A DNA stretch of 43,277 nt. It comes from Pseudoflavonifractor phocaeensis (GTDB taxonomy: Bacteria > Bacillota > Clostridia > Oscillospirales > Oscillospiraceae). The stretch lies in NCBI RefSeq assembly GCF_016901735.1, contig NZ_JACLZC010000020.1, forward strand, positions 1 through 43,277, written 5' to 3'. Below the pieces are notes generated by a model. That model worked only from the letters and a program-made list of their open reading frames with translations, was not told the DNA's origin and did no database searches. A program made the position numbers and the translations under genes. Below are positions 21,954-29,898 of this stretch, piece after piece. Positions within the stretch are counted from its first letter, which is position 1, and each line of letters starts with the position of its first letter.

Positions 21954-23363
21954 TCAGCCGCAGAGGCGGGCGATGGCCAGGGTAAAGATTTTGCAGGCGG
22001 TGAGCAGCTGCTCCACGCTGGCCTGCTCGTCGGCGGCGTGCATTTTGGGGTCAAAGCCGGGGAATTCGCAGCCAAAGGCCACGCCGCCGGGGATGTCATG
22101 GACATAGGTGCCGCCGCCGATGGCCAGGGGCTTGGCGTCGGTGTCGCCGGTGTAGCTCCGGTAACAGTCCAGAAGGGTGCGCACCAGCGGGGTATCGGCG
22201 GGGACATGGTGGGGAGGCACCATGCCGGCGTCGCCGGTGACGGCAATACCGTAGCGGGCCAGGCTGGCCTCACAGGCGTTTTTGCAGTTTTCCTCGTTGG
22301 CGCACAGGGGGAAGCGCACGTCAAACTTGGCGGTAAAGCCGGTGCCGGTCAGCGTCATGAGCGCCAGGTTCAGGGTGAGGGGACCGCTCTCCTCATCCGC
22401 CTGTCCGATGCCCAGGGCCTGGCCCCGGTTGTCGCCGAAGGGGAAGAGGGTGTGCATGGCCTGAATGGCGCGGGTGCTCTCGCAGTCGGCCAGAGGCAGG
22501 CGGGCCAGCAGGGCCAGCAGGGCGGAAATGGCGTTCAATCCGTCGTCGGGGGAGGCGGCGTGGGCGTTGCGTCCGGCACAGTGGATGGACAGACCGCCGT
22601 CCGCCTCGGCCAGCGTAAAGACCGCGCCGGTCTCCGCCTGTACCTGGCGGGCTTCCACGGCACAGTCAATGGGAGAGATGCCTGCCACCACACACTGGGC
22701 TTCCGGCGGCACCACGTTGGTGCGGAAGCCGCCTTGCAGTCCGGTCACCCGGGGCAGGACGGTTTCCGCCTCCCAGGTCTTGCCGAAATCGGGGTGATAG
22801 TGCCCCTTCTCAATGTTGATGAGGGGGAAATTGGCGTCGGGGGTAAAGGTGTAGGGGGCATAGGGATGGTTGGCGTAATACCAGGCCAGGTCGGAGGAGC
22901 CGCTCTCCTCGTCGCCGCCCATGATGAGCTTGACGTTGCGGGACAGGGGGAGCGCCAGGTCCCGGACGGCCTGCATGGCCATCAGGGCGCACATCACCGG
23001 GCCCTTGTCGTCCGACACGCCCCGGCCGTAGAGCATCCCGTCCCGTTCCACGCAGGTATACGGGTCGGTGGACCAGCCCTTGCCCTCGCCCACCACGTCC
23101 AGGTGGCCCAGGATGTGAAGGGCGGTTTCTTTGTCGTTCAGGTCGGCGGTGGCCACATAGTTTTCCAGGTTTTCCGCCCGGAACCCCATCTCACGGGCCA
23201 GGGCCACGCCCTCGTCCAGCGCGGCGGCGGGACCGGGGCCGTAGGGCTGGCCGGGGGCCGCCGCTTCCCGGACGCTCTTTACCGCCACCAGGCGGGAAAT
23301 GCCCGCGATCAGCTGTGCCCGGCGGTCCGGGTGGTCAAAATAGGCGTCAATACGCGCTTTCAT
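21954..23363 (-). CDS. M20-family dipeptidase (PepV/Sapep type)
   Basis: 469 residues from the ATG at 23363. The metallopeptidase ligands are visible: His-Leu-Asp in LHILGHLDVVGEGKGW, Asp in LYGRGVSDDKGP, Glu-Glu in MGGDEESGSSD, and a C-terminal His in KMHAADE. The lid-domain sequence CAGRNAHAASPDDGLNA contains the substrate-binding His. PepV-type enzymes are cytoplasmic, two-metal, and release amino acids from dipeptides including beta-Ala-His. It is the second gene of an operon, 13 bp after the YheO/DauR regulator, which suggests regulated peptide or amino-acid use. Confidence 0.9.
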   Translation of the reverse strand: MKARIDAYFDHPDRRAQLIAGISRLVAVKSVREAAAPGQPYGPGPAAALDEGVALAREMGFRAENLENYVATADLNDKETALHILGHLDVVGEGKGWSTDPYTCVERDGMLYGRGVSDDKGPVMCALMAMQAVRDLALPLSRNVKLIMGGDEESGSSDLAWYYANHPYAPYTFTPDANFPLINIEKGHYHPDFGKTWEAETVLPRVTGLQGGFRTNVVPPEAQCVVAGISPIDCAVEARQVQAETGAVFTLAEADGGLSIHCAGRNAHAASPDDGLNAISALLALLARLPLADCESTRAIQAMHTLFPFGDNRGQALGIGQADEESGPLTLNLALMTLTGTGFTAKFDVRFPLCANEENCKNACEASLARYGIAVTGDAGMVPPHHVPADTPLVRTLLDCYRSYTGDTDAKPLAIGGGTYVHDIPGGVAFGCEFPGFDPKMHAADEQASVEQLLTACKIFTLAIARLCG

Positions 23364-23376
23364 GTGCAAAACTCCT

Positions 23377-24042
23377 TCAAAAGTCTGATGATTCCTTGGA
23401 AAAAGCCTCGTCCTCTTCCCCGTGGCGGGCCAGCTCCCCCAGGTATTTGTAGACGGTATACCGGGACACTTGCAGCCGCTTAGAGACAAAGGGTACCGAT
23501 TTCCGGAAGGAAAAGGCGTTTTTCTGGTCCAGCAGGGCGATGATCTTCATGCGGTCCTTTTTGGTCAGGGCGCCCACCGGCTTGCCCACCGCGGCCAGAC
23601 ACTCTTCAAAGATCTCTCCCAGGCGGCTGTCGCCCCCCTGCCACATGGCGCTTTGCAGGTCGGCCTCGGCGTTCATCAGGTCCACTAGGATGCGGTTGGC
23701 GTAGACCAGGGAGGTGTAATCAAAGTTGATGCCCAAGGCCAGGTTATAGCCGTCGCCGATGAGATGGAAGGTGCTGCTCTTGATCTGCTGTCCGGCGGGA
23801 GTGGTGGCGTAGAGATTGACAAAATCGGTGACCAGGCCGGTGGCGTCCAGCTCCTTGGCGGTGCCCAGGATATCCATGGTGGAGCCCACCGAGCGGCCGG
23901 AGACGTGGCCGTTGTAGATGGACAAAATGGGGTGCTTCGGGTCCCCCATATCGTGTACCAGCGTCTCGCAGGACGCGCCGAACATCTCGGCGATGCCCCG
24001 GGCGGTACGGTCCAAAAATTCAAATGCCTCTTCTCGCGTCAA
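23377..24042 (-). CDS. YheO/DauR-family transcriptional regulator
   Basis: 221 residues. Residues ~5-115 are a YheO-like PAS domain (CETLVHDMGDPKHPILSIYNG, then STFHLIGDGYNLALGINFDYT). The C-terminal DauR helix-turn-helix (~150-210) contains KKDRMKIIALLDQKNAFSFRKSV and VSRYTVYKYLGEL. DauR in Pseudomonas controls D-arginine use; many homologues sit next to amino-acid or peptide catabolic genes, as here. The start is a TTG, 10 nt after GGGAGG. An ATG five nt after the same ribosome site reads only Met-Leu-stop (24047-24039) and overlaps the TTG, so the exact start is unsure. Confidence 0.88.
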   Translation of the reverse strand: MTREEAFEFLDRTARGIAEMFGASCETLVHDMGDPKHPILSIYNGHVSGRSVGSTMDILGTAKELDATGLVTDFVNLYATTPAGQQIKSSTFHLIGDGYNLALGINFDYTSLVYANRILVDLMNAEADLQSAMWQGGDSRLGEIFEECLAAVGKPVGALTKKDRMKIIALLDQKNAFSFRKSVPFVSKRLQVSRYTVYKYLGELARHGEEDEAFSKESSDF

Positions 24043-24098
24043 AGCATAACGGCCTCCCTTCCTGCCGGCGGCAAGGACAGTTTACCGCGGCAAAGACC

Positions 24099-24127
24099 AT
24101 TATAAGCGTCCCACGGAAAAAATGCAA
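24099..24127 (-). promoter_or_regulatory. Promoter of the yheO-like/dipeptidase operon
   Basis: On the minus strand: TTGCAT (24127-24122), 17-bp spacer, perfect TATAAT (24104-24099). Confidence 0.75.
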
Positions 24128-24138
24128 GGCGGTGGGCC

Positions 24139-24167
24139 TTGACAGGCAAGTATTAAAGTGATATTAT
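24139..24167 (+). promoter_or_regulatory. Promoter of the SPFH-protein operon
   Basis: TTGACA (24139-24144), 17-bp spacer, TATTAT (24162-24167), back to back with the divergent promoter at 24099-24127. Confidence 0.8.
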
Positions 24168-24198
24168 TTTGATATCATAAAGAACGGAGGGATCAGAG

Positions 24199-25218
24199 AT
24201 GGAAGAAAAGCTTCTGTCCAATCGGAAAAACGGAATGCCCGTGCTGCTTCTGGTGCTGGTTCTCTATATCGCGGCGGCGCTGGGCTGCGTGCTGGGCGCG
24301 TCCATGACGGAGAGCGGCAGCGTGGGGACGGTATACGCCGGCATTGCCCTGCTGGTGGTGTGCATCGCCTGGCTGTCCCTGGGCTGGATTCTCCTCTGCG
24401 GGCTCAAGGTCTTAAAGCCCCAGGAGGCCCTGGTCCTCACGTTGTTTGGCAAGTACATCGGCACATTGAAAGGGGAGGGCTTTTACTTTGTCAACCCCTT
24501 CTGCTCGGCGGTGAACCCCGCCGCCAAAACCCGGCTCAACCAGAGCGGCGACGTCAACGGCGGCGGCAAAAATATGGAGCTCAAGGTGGACGCCGAGAGC
24601 ATCAGCAAAAAGATCTCCCTGAAAATCATGACCCTCAACAACAACCGCCAAAAGATCAACGACTGTCTGGGCAACCCGGTGGAGATCGGGATCGCCGTCA
24701 TGTGGCGGGTGGTGGACACCGCCAAGGCCGCCTTCAACGTGGACAACTATAAGGAGTACCTCTCCCTGCAATGTGACAGCGCCCTGCGCAACATCGTGCG
24801 CATTTACCCCTACGACGTGGCCCCCAATGTGGACACCACCGGCGACGGCATCGCCGACGAGGGCAGCCTCCGGGGCTCCAGCGAGGTGGTGGCCGCCCGC
24901 ATCCGGGACGAGATCCAGTCCAAGGTGTCCGACGCCGGCCTGGAGATTCTGGAAGCCCGCATCACCTATCTGGCCTATGCGCCGGAGATCGCCGCCGTCA
25001 TGCTCCAGCGCCAGCAGGCCAGCGCCATCATTGACGCCCGCAAGATGATCGTGGACGGCGCCGTGGGTATGGTGGAAATGGCCTTGGAACGGCTCAACGA
25101 GACCCAGGTGGTCCAGCTGGACGAGGAGCGCAAGGCGGCGATGGTGTCCAATCTGCTGGTGGTCCTGTGCGGCAACCACGACGCCCAGCCGGTGGTCAAC
25201 TCCGGCAGCCTGTACTGA
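24199..25218 (+). CDS. SPFH (band 7/stomatin-like) membrane protein
   Basis: 339 residues. Two N-terminal membrane helices (~14-34 and ~45-66) are followed by an SPFH domain ([31 protein letters not shown], then [27 protein letters not shown]) and a helical region ending in an Ala/Glu/Arg-rich heptad-like stretch ([18 protein letters not shown]). Such proteins oligomerise on the membrane as scaffolds, often with a partner protease (NfeD), which is absent here. A small ribbon-helix-helix gene follows after 4 bp, a recurring pairing for this SPFH subtype. GGAGGG lies before the ATG. Confidence 0.92.
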   Translation: MEEKLLSNRKNGMPVLLLVLVLYIAAALGCVLGASMTESGSVGTVYAGIALLVVCIAWLSLGWILLCGLKVLKPQEALVLTLFGKYIGTLKGEGFYFVNPFCSAVNPAAKTRLNQSGDVNGGGKNMELKVDAESISKKISLKIMTLNNNRQKINDCLGNPVEIGIAVMWRVVDTAKAAFNVDNYKEYLSLQCDSALRNIVRIYPYDVAPNVDTTGDGIADEGSLRGSSEVVAARIRDEIQSKVSDAGLEILEARITYLAYAPEIAAVMLQRQQASAIIDARKMIVDGAVGMVEMALERLNETQVVQLDEERKAAMVSNLLVVLCGNHDAQPVVNSGSLY

Positions 25219-25222
25219 CGCC

Positions 25223-25435
25223 ATGGCCGAGGGAAAAAAGGACGGAAAGAAGCAGATCCCCCTGCGGCTTTCCCCCAAGCTCTACGCCGCCATTGCCGCC
25301 TGGGCGGAGGACGATTTCCGGTCGGTAAACGGACAGATCGAGTATCTGCTCACCGAGTGCGTCCGCCAGCGGAAGAAGAACGGCAAATATGTCTCCGACC
25401 AGATCGACATGCCGCCGGAGCTGGACCTGGAATAG
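25223..25435 (+). CDS. Arc-like ribbon-helix-helix protein
   Basis: 70 residues, translated 4 bp after the SPFH gene. [43 protein letters not shown] has the beta-strand followed by two helices of Arc/MetJ-type repressors, with the conserved [10 protein letters not shown] helix. The tail is acidic (PPELDLE). In the family these dimers bind DNA operators. Here it might repress its own operon, or act only as an adaptor to the SPFH protein, since co-translation suggests matched amounts. No toxin gene is present beside it. Confidence 0.85.
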   Translation: MAEGKKDGKKQIPLRLSPKLYAAIAAWAEDDFRSVNGQIEYLLTECVRQRKKNGKYVSDQIDMPPELDLE

Positions 25436-25438
25436 CGC

Positions 25439-25478
25439 GCAAAAAGCCCCTGACGCGGATGCTTCCGCGTCAGGGGCT
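25439..25478 (-). terminator. Terminator of the DUF1653-ArsC/Spx-like operon
   Basis: AGCCCCTGACGCGG (25445-25458) pairs with CCGCGTCAGGGGCT (25465-25478). The A-run at 25440-25445 gives a T-run on the minus strand. The plus-strand SPFH/RHH unit ends here too, but without a U-tract in that direction. Confidence 0.8.
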
Positions 25479-25490
25479 GGGGCGTTTGTC

Positions 25491-25823
25491 TCATTCCCAG
25501 CGCGCCCACACCTCGGGGCAGTAGCCCACGGTGGCCTGTTTTCCGTTGCGCACGATGGGGGTGCGCAGCAGAGTGGGGTCCTCCAGCAGCTTTTCCAGCT
25601 TGTCGGCGTCGTAGGCCAGGTAGCGGAGCAGGGGCGCGTCGGGGTGCTTGGGGTCGATGAGGGCCTCCAATCCCACCGCGTTTTTGACGCTGGTCAGCTC
25701 TCCCTTGCTCATGCCGTACTTTTTCAGGTCGATGGCCTGGAATTTGATGCGCCGCTCCTTGAAATAGCGCTCCGCCTTTTTGGTGTCAAAGCACTTGGAT
25801 TTTCCGAAAATCTGAATGTTCAT
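25491..25823 (-). CDS. ArsC/Spx-family thioredoxin-fold protein
   Basis: 110 residues from the ATG at 25823; GGAGG lies 7 nt upstream, while an in-frame ATG 6 nt earlier is too close to that site. The N-terminal strand IQIFGKSKCFDTKKAERYF has a single redox Cys (Cys11), with Phe-Asp-Thr after it instead of a CxxC. The C-terminal LLRTPIVRNGKQATVGYCPEVW is the ArsC/YffB signature. Members are arsenate reductase relatives or RNA-polymerase-binding Spx regulators. The missing second Cys and absence of ars genes argue against a classical arsenate reductase. It is translated just after the DUF1653 gene. Confidence 0.88.
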   Translation of the reverse strand: MNIQIFGKSKCFDTKKAERYFKERRIKFQAIDLKKYGMSKGELTSVKNAVGLEALIDPKHPDAPLLRYLAYDADKLEKLLEDPTLLRTPIVRNGKQATVGYCPEVWARWE

Positions 25824-25825
25824 TC

Positions 25826-26044
25826 TCATTCCTCCCCGATATAGCGGAACCGGGGGCCGTGGTAGCCGTCCCGGTGGACCTCCTCGCTCCACATGGCGGC
25901 GGGACGCACCCAGAAGCCCCCCGCCCCGTACAGCGGCGTATAGACCACCATGGTCTCGCCGGTCTCCGAGTGGGTGGCGGTAAAGAGCACCCGGTATTCT
26001 CCGCCCTTGAAATGCCGGTAGCGGCCCGGCTGAATGGTTTCCAT
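25826..26044 (-). CDS. DUF1653 protein
   Basis: 72 residues. It contains the short conserved DUF1653 fold: PGRYRHFKGGEYRVL, TATHSETGETMVVYTPLYG, and FWVRPAAMWSEEV. Function of the family is unknown. AGGAGGC precedes the ATG at 26044. Its TGA lies 2 nt before the ArsC/Spx-like start, so the two form an operon. No strong own promoter is evident in the 60-bp gap after RNase J, so transcription may partly come through from the rnj terminator. Confidence 0.88.
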   Translation of the reverse strand: METIQPGRYRHFKGGEYRVLFTATHSETGETMVVYTPLYGAGGFWVRPAAMWSEEVHRDGYHGPRFRYIGEE

Positions 26045-26058
26045 TGTAACGCCTCCTG

Positions 26059-26093
26059 AAAAAGCGGCGCGTCCCGGCTTTGGGACGCGCCGC
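26059..26093 (-). terminator. Terminator of rnj
   Basis: GCGGCGCGTCCC (26064-26075) pairs with GGGACGCGCCGC (26082-26093). The A-run 26059-26063 reads as a T-run on the minus strand. The stem begins only 12 bp before the ribosome site of the DUF1653 gene. Confidence 0.88.
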
Positions 26094-26103
26094 GTATTTA
26101 TGC

Positions 26104-27762
26104 TCAGACTTCCATAATCACGGGCAGGATCATGGGGTTGCGCTTGGTCTTTTTATAAAGGTAGTTGGACAGATCGTTTTTCATCTCGGCCTTGATGGCG
26201 GACCAGTCGGTGCAGTGCTCCACCGAGCAGTGGTCCAGGGCGTGAACGGCCACCGCCTTCAGCTCTTCCATCAGACCCTCCGACTCCTTCACATAGACAA
26301 AGCCGCGGGTGATGATGTCGGGGCCGGAGACCACGCTGCCGTCCAGGCTGGACATGGACACCACCACCACGATCATGCCGTCCTCGGCCAGGTGCTTGCG
26401 GTCCCGCAGCACCACGCTGCCCACGTCGCCCACGCCGTAGCCGTCCACAAAGACCTTGCCGGCGGGGACGGTGCCGTTGATCTTGGCGGAATTGGGGGTG
26501 AGCTCCATCACCTTGCCGATGTCGCTGATGAGGATGCGCCGGGGGTCCATCCCCATCTCCTGGGCCAGCTTGGAGTGGGTTTTCAGCATCCGCTGCTCGC
26601 CGTGGACCGGAATGAAGAACTTGGGTTTCACCAGAGCGTGGATGATCTTCAGCTCCTCCTGGCAGGCGTGGCCCGACACGTGGAGGGGGCGGTTGCGCTC
26701 GTTGATGACCTCGGCGTCCTTGCGGTAGAGCTCGTTGATGACGTTCCCGATGGCGTTCTCGTTGCCGGGGATGGCGGAGGCCGAGATGATGACCCGGTCG
26801 CCGGCCCGGATCTCCACCTGCCGGTGGGTGTTGAAGGCCATGCGGGTGAGGGCGGACATGGTCTCGCCCTGGCTGCCGGTGGTGATGATGCAGATTTTGT
26901 TGTTGGGCAGGCCCTTGATCTGGTTGATGTCCACCAGCACCCCGTCGGGGATGCTCATATAGCCCAGCTCCACCGACACCTTCATGGCGTTTTCCATGGA
27001 ACGGCCGGTCACCGCCACCTTACGGCCATAACGGGCGGCCACGTTGATGACCTGCTGGATGCGGTCCACGTTGGAGGCGAAGGTGGTGACGATGATGCGG
27101 CTCTCGCAGCCCCGGAAGAGGGCGTCGAAGGACTCGCCCACGCACCGCTCGCTCTTGGTAAAGCCGGGACGCTCCACGTTGGTGGAGTCGGCCAGCAGGG
27201 CCAGCACGCCCTTTTTGCCCAGCTCGCCCAGCCGGGCCAGGTCGGTCATGCCGCCCTGGATGGGGGTGGGGTCGATCTTGAAGTCGCCAGTGTGGATGAC
27301 GGTGCCCACCGGGGACTTGATGGCAAAGGCCACCGCGTCGGCGATGGAGTGGTTCACATGGATGAACTCCACCGAGAATTTGCCCGCCTTGATGACGTTG
27401 CCCGCCTCACAGGTGATGAGCTGGGCCTTGTCCAGCAGGCGGTGCTCCTCCAGCTTGAGCTTGACCAGCCCGGCGGTCATGCGGGTGGCGTAGATGGGGG
27501 CCGAGACGCTCCGCAGAAGGTAGGGGATGGAGCCGATGTGGTCCTCATGGCCGTGGGTGAGGAAGATGCCCCGGATCTTGCTCTGGTTTTTGATGAGATA
27601 GGTAAAATCGGGGATGACCACGTCGATACCGTACATATCGTCATCCGGGAAGCCCATACCCACGTCAACGATGATGATATCGCCGCCGTATTCGTAGACG
27701 GTAAGGTTTTTACCGATTTCGTTGAGACCGCCCAGGGAAATGATTTTCAGTTTTTCTGCCAA
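26104..27762 (-). CDS. rnj: Ribonuclease J
   Basis: 552 residues from the TTG at 27762. Metallo-beta-lactamase fold with the zinc motif His70-Gly-His72-Glu-Asp74-His75, the beta-CASP signatures ALLADSTNVERPGFTKSE and ITTGSQGE, and HVSGHACQEEL and IPVHGEQRML towards the C-terminus. It is a 5'-3' exonuclease and endonuclease central to mRNA turnover and rRNA processing in Bacillota. An in-frame GTG at 27774 is possible but overlaps the AAGGAG ribosome site; the TTG lies 11 nt after it and gives the usual N-terminus (AEKLKIISLGGLNEIGKN). It is a single gene with a ~230-nt leader and its own terminator. Confidence 0.96.
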   Translation of the reverse strand: MAEKLKIISLGGLNEIGKNLTVYEYGGDIIIVDVGMGFPDDDMYGIDVVIPDFTYLIKNQSKIRGIFLTHGHEDHIGSIPYLLRSVSAPIYATRMTAGLVKLKLEEHRLLDKAQLITCEAGNVIKAGKFSVEFIHVNHSIADAVAFAIKSPVGTVIHTGDFKIDPTPIQGGMTDLARLGELGKKGVLALLADSTNVERPGFTKSERCVGESFDALFRGCESRIIVTTFASNVDRIQQVINVAARYGRKVAVTGRSMENAMKVSVELGYMSIPDGVLVDINQIKGLPNNKICIITTGSQGETMSALTRMAFNTHRQVEIRAGDRVIISASAIPGNENAIGNVINELYRKDAEVINERNRPLHVSGHACQEELKIIHALVKPKFFIPVHGEQRMLKTHSKLAQEMGMDPRRILISDIGKVMELTPNSAKINGTVPAGKVFVDGYGVGDVGSVVLRDRKHLAEDGMIVVVVSMSSLDGSVVSGPDIITRGFVYVKESEGLMEELKAVAVHALDHCSVEHCTDWSAIKAEMKNDLSNYLYKKTKRNPMILPVIMEV

Positions 27763-27995
27763 TTCGTGTAACACTCCTTTTCAATGATTGGTAGGTGGAA
27801 GGGTGGGAGGGCATGGAGTTTTCTGCACGACAAAAGAGCGGTCGAAGGTCCCGCCCTTTCCGGCCCTGCCTCGCCGGAAAAAGGGGATGCCGTCCGTCCG
27901 TTCACACCAGATTCAGACCATGCCTTCTATTCAGTGCCCGCAGCACAGAACATCGTATCCATGCGCCGGAGCCCCCGGGCTCCGTTACGCAGATG
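27763..27995 (-). other. Long 5' leader of rnj
   Basis: About 230 nt separate the predicted start of transcription from the rnj start codon, with no credible gene on either strand. A strong hairpin CGGAGCC-CGGG-GGCTCCG lies near the 5' end (27967-27984), and weaker GC-rich pairings follow. I recognise no known riboswitch class. A structured 5' end could protect the RNA from, or expose it to, RNase J itself. Confidence 0.45.
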
Positions 27996-28000
27996 TACAT

Positions 28001-28029
28001 AGTATAACACACATATGGTGAAATGTATA
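28001..28029 (-). promoter_or_regulatory. Promoter of rnj
   Basis: On the minus strand: TATACA (28029-28024), 17-bp spacer, TATACT (28006-28001), in an AT-rich patch within otherwise GC-rich sequence. Confidence 0.6.
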
Positions 28030-28076
28030 CCTCCAATTTCCACAGCCTTTCTCTGAATACCGGGCAAAAAAGGTAT

Positions 28077-28118
28077 AAAAATCCCCTGTATTTCCACAAA
28101 AAAGGGAAATACAGGGGA
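28077..28118 (-). terminator. Terminator of the trpXYZ-like transporter operon
   Basis: TCCCCTGTATTTCC (28082-28095) pairs with GGAAATACAGGGGA (28105-28118). The A-run 28077-28081 is a T-run on the minus strand. Confidence 0.88.
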
Positions 28119-28125
28119 AAGTATT

Positions 28126-28926
28126 TCAGGAAAGCAGGATGCGGTCCTCGTCCAGGCCGGCGCCCACGTTTTCCCGGAATTTGCGCAGCAGATCCTCCAC
28201 GGTAAGACCGCTGCGCGCCTGGCCCTTGAGATCCAGCACAATGCGTCCGCCGTCCATCATCAGCGTCCGGTTGCCCAGTTCCAGCGCGCTCTGGAGGTTG
28301 TGGGTAATCATCAGACAGGTGATGCGGGACTGGGACACGATCTCCCGGGTGAGCCGTAAAACCTTTTCCGCCGTCTCCGGGTCCAGGGCGGCGGTGTGCT
28401 CATCCAGCAGGAGGAGCTTGGGCGGGACCGTGGTGGCCATGAGCAGGGTCAGGGCCTGGCGCTGACCGCCGGAGAGGAGCCCCACCGGCTGGCGCATCCG
28501 GTCCTCCAGGCCCATATCCAGCTTGGCCAGCTGGTCCCGGAAGCGGGCCTTGTCGGCCTTGGAGACCCGGCTGAAAAAGGCCCGTCGGCTCTTGCCCGCC
28601 CGCAGGTAGGCCAGCGCCATATTCTCCTCGATGCTCATGTGGGGGGCGGTGCCCCGCATGGGGTCCTGGAAGAGCCGGCCGATCACCCGGCTGCGGCGGT
28701 AGGCCGGCTGAAAGGTGATGTCCTGCCCGTCCAGCCGGATGGAGCCGCTGTCCACGTAGAAATCACCGGCGATGGCGTTGAAGAGGGTGGACTTGCCCGC
28801 GCCGTTGGAGCCCACGATGGTGACGAAATCCCCGTGTTCCAGGGTGAGGCTCAGGTTGGAAAGGGCAGTCTTTTCGTTGACCGTGCCCGGATTGAAGGTC
28901 TTGGAGACAGAGGTGAGAGTCAGCAT
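28126..28926 (-). CDS. trpZ: ABC transporter ATP-binding protein (tryptophan-type transporter)
   Basis: 266 residues. Walker A GSNGAGKST (~39-47), the Q-loop region GRLFQDPMRG, signature LLSGGQRQAL, Walker B LLLLDEHTAALDP and His switch MITHN. In the common ATPases Asp is followed by Glu; here Asp-Glu-His is present, so the protein should be active. It energises the permease and lipoprotein encoded directly upstream (1-nt gap to the permease stop). The three genes have the order of the TrpX/TrpY/TrpZ uptake system. The tryptophan assignment rests on the T-box specifier rather than on this protein. Confidence 0.87.
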   Translation of the reverse strand: MLTLTSVSKTFNPGTVNEKTALSNLSLTLEHGDFVTIVGSNGAGKSTLFNAIAGDFYVDSGSIRLDGQDITFQPAYRRSRVIGRLFQDPMRGTAPHMSIEENMALAYLRAGKSRRAFFSRVSKADKARFRDQLAKLDMGLEDRMRQPVGLLSGGQRQALTLLMATTVPPKLLLLDEHTAALDPETAEKVLRLTREIVSQSRITCLMITHNLQSALELGNRTLMMDGGRIVLDLKGQARSGLTVEDLLRKFRENVGAGLDEDRILLS

Positions 28927-28927
28927 A

Positions 28928-29830
28928 TCAGCGGTGCTCCTTTCTGGCGGACCGGGCCCGGCACTGGAAGGCCCACCACTGCTTCAGGGTGGGCGCGGCA
29001 ATGGCCAGGGCCACCACCACGGCGGTTACCAGCTTGAGGCAGTCGATGGGGATGGGGGAGCGGAGCACCAGGGCATAGACGAAGCGGTAGATCACGCTGC
29101 CCACCACCACGGCAATGGCGCCCCGCAGCATGGAGCCGCGGCCGATGACCGTCTCGCCGATGATGAGGCAGGCCAGACCGATGACCACGATGCCGGTGCC
29201 GCCGTTGATGTCGGCGGTTTTCTGGGCCTGGCCCACCACCGCGCCGGACAGGGCGGTCATGGCGTTGGCCAGACACAGGCCGACGGTGATGGTAAAGGTG
29301 GGGTTGATGGAGGAGGCCCGCACCATATCCCGGTTGTCGCCGGTGGCCCGGATGGAGAGGCCCAGCCGGGTGCCCAGAAAGAGGACCAGAAGGGCGCCCA
29401 TCACCAGGGTCACGGCGGCGGAGAGGAGAATGGCGTACCAGTCGCCGCCGATGCCGGTGTCCCGGAAGAGGGTAAAAATGGTATCCTGCCGCAGCAGGCT
29501 CTGGTTGGCCTTCCAGCCCATGGCCATCAGGTTGACGGTGTACAGCCCCGTGTTGGTGACAATGCCCGCCAGGATGGAGGGCACCCCCAGCTTTGTCTGG
29601 AGAAAGGCGGTGACAAAGCCGGCGGCGGCGCCGGAGAGCATGGCGGCGGGAATGGCCAAAAAGGGATGACCGGCGGCGGTGAGGGTGACCGATACGGCGC
29701 AGCCCAGCACAAAGCAGCCGTCGGTGGTCAGGTCGGCGATGTCCAGCACCCGATAGCTCAGAAAGAGGGCCATGGCCACCAGCGCGTACTGAAAGCCCAA
29801 CTCCAGTGCGGTTTGCAGCACATAGAGCAC
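28928..29830 (-). CDS. trpY: ABC transporter permease (BPD_transp_2 family)
   Basis: 300 residues with about eight hydrophobic helices; LSYRVLDIADLTTDGCFVLG at the N-terminus and GLSIRATGDNRDMVRASSINP in the coupling region are typical of the branched-chain-type/TrpY permease family. It has a GTG start with AGGAG 9 nt upstream. It overlaps nothing but is closely followed by the ATPase gene, and a GC-rich hairpin sits between it and the upstream binding-protein gene. Confidence 0.88.
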   Translation of the reverse strand: MLYVLQTALELGFQYALVAMALFLSYRVLDIADLTTDGCFVLGCAVSVTLTAAGHPFLAIPAAMLSGAAAGFVTAFLQTKLGVPSILAGIVTNTGLYTVNLMAMGWKANQSLLRQDTIFTLFRDTGIGGDWYAILLSAAVTLVMGALLVLFLGTRLGLSIRATGDNRDMVRASSINPTFTITVGLCLANAMTALSGAVVGQAQKTADINGGTGIVVIGLACLIIGETVIGRGSMLRGAIAVVVGSVIYRFVYALVLRSPIPIDCLKLVTAVVVALAIAAPTLKQWWAFQCRARSARKEHR

Positions 29831-29858
29831 AGAAAAACACTCCTTTCACAGACCAAAG

Positions 29859-29879
29859 CCCCCGGCCGGCGGCCGGGGG
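29859..29879 (-). other. Intercistronic GC hairpin between binding protein and permease genes
   Basis: CCCCCGGCC (29859-29867) and GGCCGGGGG (29871-29879) form a perfect stem with a 3-nt loop. No T-run follows on the minus strand, so it is probably not a full terminator. Such hairpins often stabilise the upstream binding-protein mRNA and lower downstream expression. Confidence 0.7.
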
Positions 29880-29898
29880 AGCTGGTACTTCGGTTCGC

